DNA from: Phialocephala subalpina
Lineage: Eukaryota; Ascomycota; Leotiomycetes; Helotiales; Mollisiaceae
DNA: 64,000 nt
Assembly (NCBI GenBank): GCA_900073065.1
Contig: FJOG01000004.1
Coordinates: 2,279,025-2,343,024 of the forward strand
Reading direction: 5' to 3'
A program made the position numbers and the translations under genes. How positions within the stretch are numbered: the first letter of the stretch is position 1; each line of letters opens with the position of its first letter. Below are positions 12,130 to 22,851 of this stretch, in pieces. Under the pieces are notes generated by a model that was not told where the DNA came from, did not search any database, and saw nothing but the letters and a program-made list of their open reading frames with translations.

Positions 12130-12402
12130 TACTGTGCTTTTGGTGTTCAGCCTCAAATTTTAAGCGAACGGCCCTTAAGTCTGCGTAACACTACCCTAAA
12201 AATCATAGACTTTATAAACCTCTTATAAAATAATCTAAGATTCAAGTATATAATACTTCTAGCTAATGCGATTAATTTAGTCTAAAAATGAAGAGAATCG
12301 AGGTAGAATTAAAAGAGACATTCGAAGTTAAAGTTTAAAAATAAGCTATTTGCACACGGTTTGGTAAGGTTATTGGCGACGCTGAACACCAAAAGCACAG
12401 TA
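12130..12402. mobile_element. TA-flanked MITE-like inverted-repeat element (273 bp)
   Basis: The ends are a perfect inverted repeat, CTGTGCTTTTGGTGTTCAGC at 12132-12151 and its reverse complement at 12381-12400. Each end is directly flanked by TA (12130-12131 and 12401-12402), as expected for the target duplication of Tc1/mariner-type elements. The interior is AT-rich and has no open frame of useful length, so it is non-autonomous. It sits inside the duplicated segment, which explains part of the larger spacing in copy 2. Confidence 0.82.
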
Positions 12403-12725
12403 AGTACGGAGGTCTGTTTCAAAAGTGACGGGAATTTAGCGCTCGAGCCACTGAAATACCCTGTAAGCCGCTGATCTTCAGGCTCGCAATCGCTGTATTC
12501 CTATCTGTTTAGGCCTACCGTCGCTGTAGCAGTAGGGTCACACTCGCTACAGAACGAACTCTGTAAGGATCTGATCAACGCCCTAAAGTCCGGGCACCTT
12601 TGAAGGCAACCTCCGTAAAGTAGGAGAAAAGAGGCGCGGCTCAGCCTTTTCTAGGTTAACCACCTGAAAGTTTGCATTCAACCATGACTGCAAGTCAATC
12701 TTACAATGTCGCATCAGGGCAGAGG

Positions 12726-12897
12726 GCAGAAAGCAGACCCCAAAACCAAGGGAAGTTGCTATCGTCATGTGATTGAACTAGTGCTAGCGTCGAAGTTCCT
12801 TCTTCAGACGAAACCTCGAAGTCTTCCTCATCTTTTTCCAAGACCAACCCAAACCCTGCCACAACACACGCCCTCAAATTCTCATCTACATGCATGC
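12726..12897 (+). repeat. Diverged duplicated segment, copy 2
   Basis: This is the partner of 6938-7110 in the same orientation. Copy 2 is separated from its upstream matching part (12036-12095) by about 630 bp, against about 100 bp in copy 1. The MITE-like element at 12130-12402 accounts for some of the extra length. Confidence 0.7.
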
Positions 12898-13524
12898 TGA
12901 ACAGCTTTGTCGCCGAATGCATGCGCTTTCAACACTGAACGCCCCTGAAAAGTGTCTTAATCATTGTGGAGAGATCGGTTCAACACCCCCCCAGCAAAAC
13001 CTCAGAGCTACGACGAATTTCGGCCATTCATCACCATCGACAGAATTTGTTCTCACATCAATCCATGATATCCTCGTACATCGGACCTTCCTCAGCCAGT
13101 TTCGAGGTCACATGGCTTGAGGAGCCGGCAACGCGCCAAGCTCCTTGATGACTGCTGCTTTCCTGGTTTCGATGACGAGTACTGTCATCAATCCTGACAT
13201 TATGATGTCGAGTCTCAACTGCGCCTGAGGATCATGGGACACAAATTGTGGTGGTGTTTTGCCATCAGCGTGGAAGTAAACCACTGCGAGGTTCTCTTGG
13301 GTGAGGTGGGGATCTCCATATTGACCCTTTGCGTCTAGGACGGGAAGCTTCACCTGTGGAAGTGTCAATCAGAACGTCGGTTTTATACCATATGCGTCGT
13401 CCACGATGACGTAAGGCACGCGCTCGCTTGAAAGGGGGAAAGTTCAGTGCGGGGTTACGCCGAATCGGGACGGACAACACTACAATCTACCCACCTTCAC
13501 TTCCACAACCATCCACCACACACC

Positions 13525-14817
13525 ATGCCTCATATAATCCTCGCCGGTACTCTCGATACCAAGCTACAGGAGTTTCTTTACATACACCAGCAGCTACAAG
13601 GCCTCTCCACGACGACTTCATCCCCTCTCAAAATCACCCTCATCGACTGTGGTCGCACAAATACTCAACATGAAGCTATCACAATCTCACAGAATGACCT
13701 CGTCACACGATATGGCGAAACAGAACCGAAGGACCTCTCTAAAATGCAGCGCGGAGAGATCATCAAATACATGATACACTGCTGCACCGGCTGCGTGAAA
13801 GACCTCATCAAAGATGGACCAGTTCATGGAATACTAGGGGCAGGAGGAAGTGGCGGCACGAGTTTGGTTTCAGCAGTAATGAGAGATGCTGCACCACTTG
13901 GATTGCCGAAATTGATTGTCAGCACCGTGGCATCGGGAGATACGGGTCCAATTGTGGGTGAAACAGACATCACGTTGATGAATTCGGTTGTTGACATTGC
14001 GGGGTCAAATGAGCTGCTGCTCAATGTATTGAGCAACGCTGCGGGAGCTATGGTCGGGATGAGTGCAGCATACGAGCGAATTTTGGAACAGAGAAGGAAG
14101 GAAGTGGCTCAGAAAGCGAAGCGTGTGACCCATATCGGGATTACGATGTTTGGTGTGACGACTCCGTGCGTCAATTACATTACTCAACACCTCACGGAAA
14201 AGTACCCAGTTGAGATCTACATTTTTCATGCGACTGGACATGGTGGAAAGGCTATGGAAAGGCTTGTCGAAGAGGGAAGACTCGACGCCGTCCTTGACTT
14301 GACGACGACTGAGATCTGTGATCACTTGTGCGGTGGAAATATGAGTGCAGGACCACGACGACTGGAAACCGCCCTCTCTGCTGGGATTCCAAACATTATC
14401 TCCCTTGGGGCAACGGATATGGTCAACTTCGGGGCCAGGAGCACTGTACCGGCGGGATACCAAAACCGCCTTCTCTTGGAGCATAATCCCACTGTGACTC
14501 TGATGAGAACGATGAAGGAAGAGTGCGAGGCGATCGGGAAGTTCGTTGTAGAGAAGATCAAGACACGTGCCAAGAATCCGGAAATGGTAGAGGTCTGGAT
14601 ACCACAGGGTGGTGTCAGTATCGTTTCGACACCAGGTCAGCCATTTGCCGATCCAGAAGCGGATGCTGCTCTTGCTGAGGCCATAAGGAAGGGACTAGAT
14701 GGCACCAATATCAGGATTGTGGAGGATATGAGACACATCAACGAGAAGGGATTCGCAATTGATATTGCAGACAGCTTGATGAAGATAGTGTCAAGGAGGA
14801 AGGGCTTTGATTCATGA
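13525..14817 (+). CDS. Tm-1-like ATP-binding domain protein (UPF0261 family)
   Basis: This is an intact single-exon gene of 430 residues. The protein starts MPHIILAGTLDTKLQEF, the conserved N terminus of the UPF0261/Tm-1 ATP-binding family. It carries the glycine-rich GILGAGGSGGTSL, STVASGDTGPIVGETDI, MFGVTTPCVN, FHATGHGGKAMERL, CDHLCGGNMSAGP and VSIVSTPGQPFADP blocks in family order. In plants this domain is the N-terminal half of the tobamovirus resistance protein Tm-1. In bacteria and fungi it is usually a stand-alone protein of unknown catalytic role. The open frame extends upstream of 13525, but the family N terminus begins at this ATG. The gene converges on the TIM-barrel gene at 15249-16149, which corresponds to the C-terminal half of Tm-1, so the two products probably work together. 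No signal peptide is seen, so a cytosolic location is likely. Confidence 0.93.
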   Translation: MPHIILAGTLDTKLQEFLYIHQQLQGLSTTTSSPLKITLIDCGRTNTQHEAITISQNDLVTRYGETEPKDLSKMQRGEIIKYMIHCCTGCVKDLIKDGPVHGILGAGGSGGTSLVSAVMRDAAPLGLPKLIVSTVASGDTGPIVGETDITLMNSVVDIAGSNELLLNVLSNAAGAMVGMSAAYERILEQRRKEVAQKAKRVTHIGITMFGVTTPCVNYITQHLTEKYPVEIYIFHATGHGGKAMERLVEEGRLDAVLDLTTTEICDHLCGGNMSAGPRRLETALSAGIPNIISLGATDMVNFGARSTVPAGYQNRLLLEHNPTVTLMRTMKEECEAIGKFVVEKIKTRAKNPEMVEVWIPQGGVSIVSTPGQPFADPEADAALAEAIRKGLDGTNIRIVEDMRHINEKGFAIDIADSLMKIVSRRKGFDS

Positions 14818-15248
14818 TAATTTTCAAGCTCTATGCCTATTTTCGAGCAGCGAATCAAGATCAATATTATTTTCTCTTGTCTGGACTTCTTGATATGCAA
14901 CACTACATCTACAGCTCCTGGATCGTCACCTTTCCGAAACACCGTATTTATGCAACTTGCCTATTTCGTATTTGAAAAGGCGGCCCAGTGAAGAGCGGCC
15001 TCAAGCCAGAATAACATCATACTCAAGCACCGATTGGAAATGCAAGAGCGGAGCGGGAGCAACCTTTACATACTCTGTCAATTCGATTGACAAGCGTCTT
15101 CGGTTCTCAGGGAAGTCTGATTCGGATTTCAACTCCGGGGGTAGAAAATTGAGACGTGAGTACCTCCAAAACAGTCAACTTTCAACTTCACTTCGTATGT
15201 CTTCAATGTGGGAGCAGCTGCTTAGAATCATTCATTCAGTAATATGAA
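14818..15248. other. Shared 3' region of two convergent genes
   Basis: This is 431 bp between the stops of the two Tm-1-like genes. It presumably holds both transcript ends; several T-rich and A-rich tracts are present but no defined site is claimed. No gene is seen. Confidence 0.5.
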
Positions 15249-16149
15249 CTATGAAGCATTCATGACAATATTCTTGAAATCCATCGCGTTCTGCTTGATC
15301 GCTACCTCGACAGGCAGCCTCTCCATCGAACTCGCACCAAAGAAGCCGTGAAGTCCCTTCACCTTGTTCAACATGAATTCAGCATCTCTTGGAGACGCAA
15401 TCGGACCTCCATGACACAGGACAATAGCATCTGGATTGATAGAGACCACCGCATCACGAATGTCTTGAACGCTTTTGACACACTCTTCCAACGTCTTGCC
15501 AGTCTTAGCACCGATGGTCCCCGAGGTCGTCAATCCCATATGAGCAACAAAGATATCTGCACCGGCTTTCGCCATAGAAATGCCCTGCTCAGGATCAAAC
15601 ACATACGGCGTAGTCAAGAGACCCATCTTAGCTGCTACTTCGACCATCTCCACCTCCCTTTGATAACTCATCCCCGTCTCTTCAAGATTGGCTCTGAATT
15701 GCCCATCAATAAGACCAACAGTAGGAAAGTTCTGCACTCCAGCAAAACCCAAGTCGCGAAGCTGTGTCAAGAATCGTGGGATATCTTTGAATGGATCTGT
15801 TGCGCACACTCCGGCAATGACGGGAGTTTTTGAGACTGCGTTGAGTATTTCGGGCGCCATGTCTACGACGACGTCGTTGGCGTTGCTGAATGGCATGAGG
15901 CCAGCTAGACTGCCTTGACCGGCCATGCGGAAACGGCCGCTGTTGTAGATGATGATGAGGTCGATCCCGCCTGCCTCTGCACCTTTTGCTGAAAGACCAA
16001 TGCCTATGTTCCAATATGAGAACGAAGGGTCGAACTCAGATTTAAGAAAGTTCAGGCATACCTGCGCCTGCGCCCATGATGGGGACATGTTTCTCGATAT
16101 TAGCCCGGAACTGGGAGAGGATCGCCGAGCGATCTGTTGGCGGCGCCAT
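15249..16149 (-). CDS. PEP-hydrolase-like TIM-barrel protein (Tm-1 C-terminal half homologue)
   Basis: There are two exons on the minus strand, 16149-16062 and 16003-15249, joined across a 58-bp intron (GTATGC...AACATAG). They give 280 residues with ...[21 protein letters not shown] across the junction. The protein matches the TIM-barrel family annotated as phosphoenolpyruvate hydrolase-like. Blocks seen are [79 protein letters not shown] and a final [14 protein letters not shown]. In plant Tm-1 this barrel is fused behind the UPF0261 domain; here it is a separate gene tail to tail with it. The catalytic activity of the family is not firmly established. No targeting signal is visible. Confidence 0.92.
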
Positions 16150-16643
16150 AATTTTATATGTGAGCGTATGCAACTAGTTCAAATTTCACTCATCGACGCG
16201 ATAGAAAAACAACCATTCGCCAAGTTATGGCAAAGTTCTTCGTAGGTATGTTTTCCCGATGCCTGTGTCGGAGTAGTGAAGTTGAGGAAAGACCGAGCCA
16301 CGGAAGCGGGGTTCCTGTGGAATGACGTAGGCACCCGTCCCACAACAGAAACCGTGACCGGAGATATTGGGAGATTGCAGATTGCAGATATCAGCTTCAA
16401 CACACGAGAAATTTCGAAGGTTATAGCTTGAAAACAGTCCAAGTCTTCACGTCTTGCGATCTTGGTTGGAGGCAATGGTGACGTGCGGGGTAAGTGCAGC
16501 TGGTGAAGCTCGCTAAGCTTCAGGGGCTCACTACAGTACAACTTAAGGGGAAGTAAGAAATGTATCTCCATGCATTTGACGGCTTCGGTATGAGAATAGT
16601 ACCTCCGACAGTCCACTAGTTCTCTTCAACGAGCGTGGCAAGC
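16150..16643. other. Short spacer
   Basis: This is upstream sequence of the TIM-barrel gene and 3' flank of the NACHT-ankyrin pseudogene. A 145-codon open frame on the minus strand has no recognisable family features and I do not treat it as a gene. Confidence 0.45.
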
Positions 16644-19600
16644 CTATACCGTCTCAGGCTTCCAAGATTCTAGTAATTGTACCAAAGATTCGTCGGCGTG
16701 TCTCGTGTGGACCAACAACTCCTTCGATGCTCCTGCTTTTAGTAGAGTGAGTACGAGATTTTTATATTTATAGCTGACCGCCCAGGCAAGAGCCGTCATT
16801 CCACTTTCACTCTGTATGTCTACTCGAGCGCCGTTTTCGAGAAGTAAATTCGTAAGCCCTTCATTTCCACTCATTACAGCAGCCTGTAAAGGTGTAGCTT
16901 TTGAACAATCTTGAACGTTTACATTAGCACCGTTCTGAAGGAGAAGATTGACAATGTCTTCATGCTGATTCTGGGTGGCCTTGTATAAAGGTGTCTGTTG
17001 CATACGATCTCGACAGTCTACTTTGGCACCGTTCTCGAGAAGCAGTTTTGCTATTCCTTCGTGTCCTTGTATTGCGGCCCTGATTCTCACGAGGTTGAAG
17101 TCAGCATATAATTGTCTGTGTTTGGGGTGCAAATGTTCACAACATCAGAAGGTATCGCTTCGGAACAATGCATTCTTAGCTCTCTCTTCAATATCCTAGC
17201 TTTTGCGAGAGTTTCCCGGGCTGGGCTGCTGATATCTCGACCATTGACTCATTGAGAGCTCTATTAGAAGAGCAGATCGGGTAGAGAATTCCAAGCAAGG
17301 TTGAGGACACAGACGGCACGAAAGAGAAACTCTGCCTTGAAGAAGTTCAAACTCACATGTATAGCGGTGTGTGGCGAAACTTTTGCTCTGCGTCCACTTC
17401 AGCACCTTTCTCAAGGAGAAAACGTGCAAATTTCTCGTTTCCTAACATGACGGCCCAGTGCAAAGGTGTGCTATCAAAGCTATCTTGAGCGTTCACATTC
17501 GCACCTTTTTCCACAGATTTTGATGCCAGTTGCAGAAGATCCAGATAAACGAGGAAGTGCAAGCCTGTAACCTGATCATTGGGTCTCAAGGCTAGCTCAG
17601 GAATCTCAGGCATAGCGAGCTCGGGTCGCTCTCTGGACATGATGATGTAGATTGCTCCTGGCAGATGTTCAAAGTTCAAGATCCGCAGGCAGACATCTTC
17701 GAGGTCGGGTTGGATGATTGACAGTTCTCGGATATGATCGCTCCAATGGCAAGAAGCGTATGATAGGAAGGGGAAGTGACCTTTGAGCGACGTCAGCTTA
17801 GACACCCAATCCGAGTGTGGTCCATGTAGAGCCCATGCGGAATCCTTTATTGCTGCAATCATAGAAGCGAGGCCAAGATATGCCACACAGGTCCTAGATA
17901 TTTCCAGATCACCATCTGGCAAGGCCTCTTGGGTTTTGCGGAAGAATTCTTCAATGGTGAAATGTGCGAGCTTGATTATCTGGCTTGCTGACTCGATGAT
18001 GACAAGACCGCCGCAGACATCAATCAGGCTTTCTGGGTCCAGAATATTGTTCGAATCGAAGATAGTGGGTGGACCATCCTCCTCGATCCATTCAACAGCC
18101 AAGGCATAACGAAGCTCGTCGACCTTCAGGGGGCGTTTTGATCGAGATAACCATTGTAGAATCTTGATACCAAGTGCGCTGTCCGACTCTGCTTGACTTC
18201 TGATCCTATCGAGTGTTTCTTGGAAAGTGTTTTCGAGTTTTGAGGGAAACGTCTCAAGCGCTTTGAGAATCTTCGAGACTGTCCTTTCAGTTAAAATTCG
18301 CTCAAGTTGTAAGACAGCCATGAGAAACCTAAATCTGTCAATTGCACAATCTTATAGTATATAAAGATACTCCCTCTCTAGATTCGTAAATCAGGATATA
18401 CTCACATTCCAGAAGCTCGACCTTCTATCGTAGTCACGATTTGCGCTTCGAGGTCTTTGACGGAAGCTATACGCTTCATAAATGTGACGTTGTTCTTCAT
18501 TTTGGCAGACAGGTACTTTCGGATCGCTGGCCGATGCCACAATATTGATTTGACCGTGATCCGTTAGAAATGTGTTTATATCATCGTAATTTGGTCGACT
18601 TGTGGTGAGAGCTCGTATTGAGGGACCACACATCTCTTTCATAGCTGCGAGAATCAAGCCCCTCTCTTCGGCGATGGCACACTCATCAAGAGCATCGATG
18701 ATGACGAATAATCGTGGATTCTGTCCACTTATCGACGAGAGGAACGATAGAAGTTCTGTGAACTTCAGACGGGTGGTACCAAGCCCGTGGTTGGAGTGGA
18801 GCTTGTCCAAGATCCCAACCAAGCTTGGATGCTCGTTCCAGAGGATTTCGGAGAACTGTCTGGCTATGCTGGACAGCACATCGAATGCGGTTCGTTCTTC
18901 CTTGTAATCGAGGTAGAAAAAGGCCACTCCAACATTGATATCTTTGAATTTATGTTGGAGATGATTGATAACGATTGAACTAGGTACTGTTAGTGTAGGC
19001 CTGGCACAAGCACAAGTAACCCACCTCATGATAGTCTTCCCGGCGCCAGCTGCTTCTCATCAGTACCATAAGAGCATCTTGTTACTTCGAAGGACTTACG
19101 ATGGCCGTAACACCAAAGCATAGGATCTGAACCCTCATTCTCCAACCAATTCAAAAACACTGGCGCTTCTAAGAGCCATTCACCTGTGCCTTTTTGGTGT
19201 CGAGAAAATGTATCTTCCTGTTTTTCATGCATTGCAATTGGCGAAAGCCAATCTAAGAGTTTCGTTTCTTCTCATCTGCAGACATGTTAGTACTGATACT
19301 TAGCATTTCATGGGATGCTCACTTGTCTGATGCTCTTCCATGCCTACCACCCCTGTTCGAACCTCATGAATGTCGAGGTGCGAATCGGACAGTTTTTGGA
19401 GTATCATCTCGTGATGCACCTCAGCTTGAGCATTATGTGCGTTGGCTGTTTCTCTGCTCGTATGTAAGCTTCCCAAAACTTCGAAAGAGATAGCCCAGGG
19501 AAGGCTGGAGCTTTGAAAATGCTGGTGATTGCCAAGATGGCCCATTTTCAAACGCAGGATTTTACTCACAGTCCCTCAGTTGCCAGCCTTGCAATCAAGG

Positions 19601-19987
19601 TACCAGTGTGCATCTGCAAGTACGTCCTCAATTCTCTGACATCGTCCTTCATTGTGAATTCCCATTTTATCATTTTACCCAGCGCCGAACCGATTTTCGT
19701 CGATTCGACTGCCCTAGCCCCACATAAGCATCCAATTTTGCGAGAAACCCCTTCAGTACGAATGTACAACTAAGTGCCACGACTTTGAGACCATTGATGC
19801 CCTCTGTTCGCCCTGGCGGAGCTTCTAAGTGTTCGATCTTATCTAACGCTCGTTGCAATCCGTCGAGCTCAAGCATTAGTTCCTGATATCTTGAAGCCGC
19901 GCCGCCCGTGGCTCCTAGGCAGGTGACAATGTCCTTGATGAGGGCCGCTGCGGCGAGGAAATCGCCAACCGAGAATCCGAAGGACAT
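16644..19987 (-). pseudogene. NACHT-ankyrin STAND gene with several frameshifts
   Basis: Splicing on the minus strand gives exons 19987-19570, 19510-19323, 19275-19100, 19049-19025, 18979-18406, 18328-17358 and 17079-16644. The domains in order are a helical fungal STAND N terminus (MSFGFSVGDFLAAAALIKDI), LLDWLSPIA, Walker A GHPGAGKTIM (split over two introns), Walker B LFVIIDALDEC and SIRALTTSRP. A winged-helix-like region (HFTIEEFF) and about five ankyrin repeats (for example DSTPLHWAVMLGNEKFARFLL) follow. Three frame breaks interrupt otherwise clear homology: near 19681-19700 (before GKMIKWEFTMKDD), near 19262-19270 (before KLLDWLSP), and near 18520-18530 (before IRKYLSAKMKNN). Exon ends and ankyrin repeats are well preserved, so decay is recent, or base-calling errors contribute. 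This is a presumed former incompatibility or recognition receptor. Confidence 0.75.
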
Positions 19988-20860
19988 CTTTGGTATTCCG
20001 TACGTAAATAACAATGCTATACAAAACTGGGTAAAATGCTGAAACTATACATTGGGAAGGAGAAAGAACGAAAATGCGACGAACATCGCTGATGTATAAG
20101 GCTGTGCTTGCCTGTTGCAAAGACAGCCAGCCAACATTGGAATGCGGTTTCACTGCATCTTACCAGGCGCTTGGCCTGGTGCTTGGTTGCAGATTTCGCC
20201 TCGAGGCTCCTTCAACAGCCTATAGATGGGCCGCCTGGACGAGGTGCCCTGAACTCGACGATTGAGCCACGCTGCAGCGAAAAGCGCGGGCAGTCCATTA
20301 AAAGCTGCCTGTAAAGTTGTCGCACAACTCGGGAGCATGCATTCAGTAACGAATAAATCAGCAAAAACGAGTCAGACGACAAATATTATTGTCCTGCATC
20401 TAGGACATCTCCGCTTGAGAGCCAATCTACACAGTCCAGGAAATGGCAGGGTTCGCAAAAGAAAGTGCCACCCAATGACACCAAAGCAAGGTAAAACGGG
20501 CGCGCGTGCTGCAAGAATTTCGGGCCAACTTCTTGCTGATGGGGCATTTAAGACTCTTTCCGAACTCTACGCCACAAACTGGCAAGCATTGGAGACATTA
20601 TTTGAACACAATATGCTGTACTCAATACGTGTACCGCGGGGTAATTTGGCTCAAGGAAGCCAGGGTCTCAGGGGCAGTGACACGAGTCGTCTTCTCGAAA
20701 GGGAATATAACTGGTAAGATGAATCAAGATACGCATACTTAAGTACCGGAAAAATCACTGCTGGCACGATGATTGCTGATCAAGAGACTCGACAGAGAAG
20801 GGAAGAAGTCGCGGAGTGAAGGTGGAGCTATAAATTAAGCGAACCTGACTACTAAGGACT
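19988..20860. other. Spacer upstream of NACHT-ankyrin gene
   Basis: There is a plus-strand open frame of 151 codons (20262-20717), but its composition and lack of recognisable motifs make it doubtful. No other signal is seen until the inverted-repeat element at 20861. Confidence 0.4.
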
Positions 20861-21169
20861 TACTATAGCGGCCGAAAGTATTAGTGGCCATTTTAATACC
20901 TATATTCTAAAATAGAATATTAATTTTAAAAAAATTAATATTTAAATTTTTTTTTTATATAATTTAATTTTAATTTTAATTTATAATAATATTAGAATTA
21001 TAAATAAAAAATTTATTTTAAATATATTATTTGAAAAGTATTAAATAAAGCTTTTAAATGGTGCCGTCGTCTTATAATTTCGATAATTTTCCATGGTTTT
21101 ATAAAGTAAGTTGGGCTTAAATACAATATTCGGAGAAAATACGCACTAATACTTTTAGCCGTTATAGTA
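20861..21169. mobile_element. TA-flanked, very AT-rich inverted-repeat element (309 bp)
   Basis: The left end TACTATAGCGGCCGAAAGTA (20861-20880) continues TTAGTG. It pairs with the reverse complement of 21144-21169, with three differences in 26 bases, all transitions. The TA at each outer edge fits a Tc1/mariner-type target duplication. The interior is almost pure A and T (around 20900-21060) with no reading frame. Transition-only divergence and AT enrichment fit RIP. The element ends about 200 bp upstream of the RPE1 start codon. Confidence 0.78.
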
Positions 21170-21372
21170 TGCCGTCCTAGCTTGCCCCACGTTTGGCGTC
21201 ACATCAGTGTCAAGAAGATCGAAACATCCCACCAAAAGTGTCTCGACATCACAACAACTCCAATCATCTCTCAAACCCAGCCACGAATATCCTCAGCCTT
21301 TCAAGAAATACCAGGAAAGCTCCGGAGAATTTGCCTGCCAATTTGTGCCATTCTACCGTCCAAGCCATCGCG

Positions 21373-22237
21373 ATGTCTCCAGCAGCCATCATAGCACCCT
21401 CAATCCTCTCTGCAGACTTCGCGGACCTCGGAAATGAATGCTCGACGAAAATAAAGCAAGGCGCCGACTGGCTTCACATAGATGTGATGGATGGGCATTT
21501 TGTTCCAAACATAACGCTCGGAGCGCCAATTGTTACGAGTATTCGGGATCACGTCGAGAGGCCATCCGTCAAGCATGGAAAGGGTACCTTTGACTGCCAT
21601 ATGATGGTTGCAGAGGTATGAATGACCGCTCATGGTGTTGAAATCCAACATGCTAACTTCGTTCTTCAGCCAAAGAGATGGGTGAAAAATTTCCAGGAGG
21701 CCGGATGTGACCTTTTCTGCTTTCACTACGAGGCTGCCATTAATAGCACGGCCGCCGAGACTCCCGACGGAGACAGTGACCTCAACACGAATCCGAAGGA
21801 AATGATCAGATATATACATGAGCTAGGGATGTTGGCTGGCATTGCGATCAAACCTGAAACCAAAGTCGACGTCCTATGGGATATCTTGGGGTCAAAGAAC
21901 GAGAAGGAAGTTCCGGATGTGAGTTTTTATACACGAATCCTAGTTGCAGAGATGCTAATGGATCTTGTAGATGGTCCTCGTCATGACGGTGAAGCCAGGA
22001 TTCGGTGGACAGAGCTTCATGCCAGAGCCGTTAACGAAGGTTGAAGAGTTACGGAAACGATACCCGGATCTAAATATCGAGGTGGATGGTGGATTGGGTC
22101 CCGGAACGATTGACCAAGCTGCCGTTGCAGGCGCGAATGTTATTGTGGCCGGGAGTGCCGTGTTTGGCAAACCAGACCCCGCGGCAGTGATAACCTTGTT
22201 AAGAGACGCGGTCGAGAAGCAGCGGGGTAAGCTGTGA
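21373..22237 (+). CDS. RPE1: Ribulose-5-phosphate 3-epimerase
   Basis: This cytosolic enzyme of the pentose phosphate pathway interconverts D-ribulose 5-phosphate and D-xylulose 5-phosphate. Three exons (21373-21615, 21670-21918, 21971-22237) join in phase 0 to give 252 residues, the expected size. The introns are GTATGA...CTTCAG with a GCTAAC branch point, and GTGAGT...TTGTAG with a GCTAAT branch point. Diagnostic motifs are present: [14 protein letters not shown] at the start, [18 protein letters not shown] with the metal-binding His and catalytic Asp, [19 protein letters not shown], the [12 protein letters not shown] strand with the second catalytic Asp, and the phosphate-binding GSAVFG. 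The [12 protein letters not shown] start is the first in-frame ATG that fits the family. Confidence 0.97.
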
Positions 22238-22851
22238 GGAGAGACACGAAAAGGCGTACATACGGAAAGAGCAGAGAACACTGGCAAGGCTATTAATATA
22301 GACATATATGGGAGGAGCAGAGCCGTTGCGCATATTGAAGCATAGGTGTTTGGACCGAATACATGACACATGAGGCCAACATTCCTCTAGCACATGCTTC
22401 AGAGACGCTGCAGAATATTGTGCTATTCCAGGGGCCATTGGTGGGTTCAGAGATACGAGTCAGATTTTGATCCCGTTGCAGCCGCTGTCATGCATTTTAC
22501 TGATCACGAAAGTGATGTAAGATGGGGATCCCGGGACAATTCCGTCCATTCTCTTGTTCTTCTGTTCCACCAAAGCTACAAAGCCCCGCAGATGGAGCAC
22601 GGCTACAACAGAAGGCAATTTTTCTTTTACTTCTTTCGCATCTTGACACAGTTATGTGAATAACTTCAAAACATCCCGAAAGATCACCGACTAATAGAGC
22701 CCTCTTCATTGGCCAGCCTCGGGCCGGCAACCCTCCCCTAGCGCGTCGTCGGATCTGGGGAGTGCTTTGGTGGCGCTCGTCATCCCCGCAATCGTGAGCT
22801 CAAGCCCTAAAAATTGGCAGCCGGACGTTGGGTACGGCATTTCTAGGTTAC
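22238..22851. other. RPE1 3' flank and CYP53 distal upstream region
   Basis: No gene is supported here. It is followed directly by the short inverted-repeat element listed next. Confidence 0.45.

Larger units (their letters stand above)
11543..13524. other. Repeat-bearing spacer upstream of the Tm-1-like gene
   Basis: This contains telomere-like repeats, a MITE-like element and copy 2 of the duplicated segment, all listed separately. On the minus strand 13108-13355 is open for about 80 codons (VKLPVLDAKGQYGDPHL onwards) right after a credible acceptor (GATTGACACTTCCACAG). It could be the last exon of a short divergent gene, but I found no convincing first exon and do not call it. Confidence 0.5.

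Noticed and set aside
16179..16616. 145-codon minus-strand frame upstream of the TIM-barrel gene
   Set aside because: No known family and no convincing start. It overlaps the promoter of the intact TIM-barrel gene.
20262..20742. Plus-strand open frames upstream of the RPE1 region
   Set aside because: Two overlapping frames have biased but meaningless composition and no splice or family evidence.
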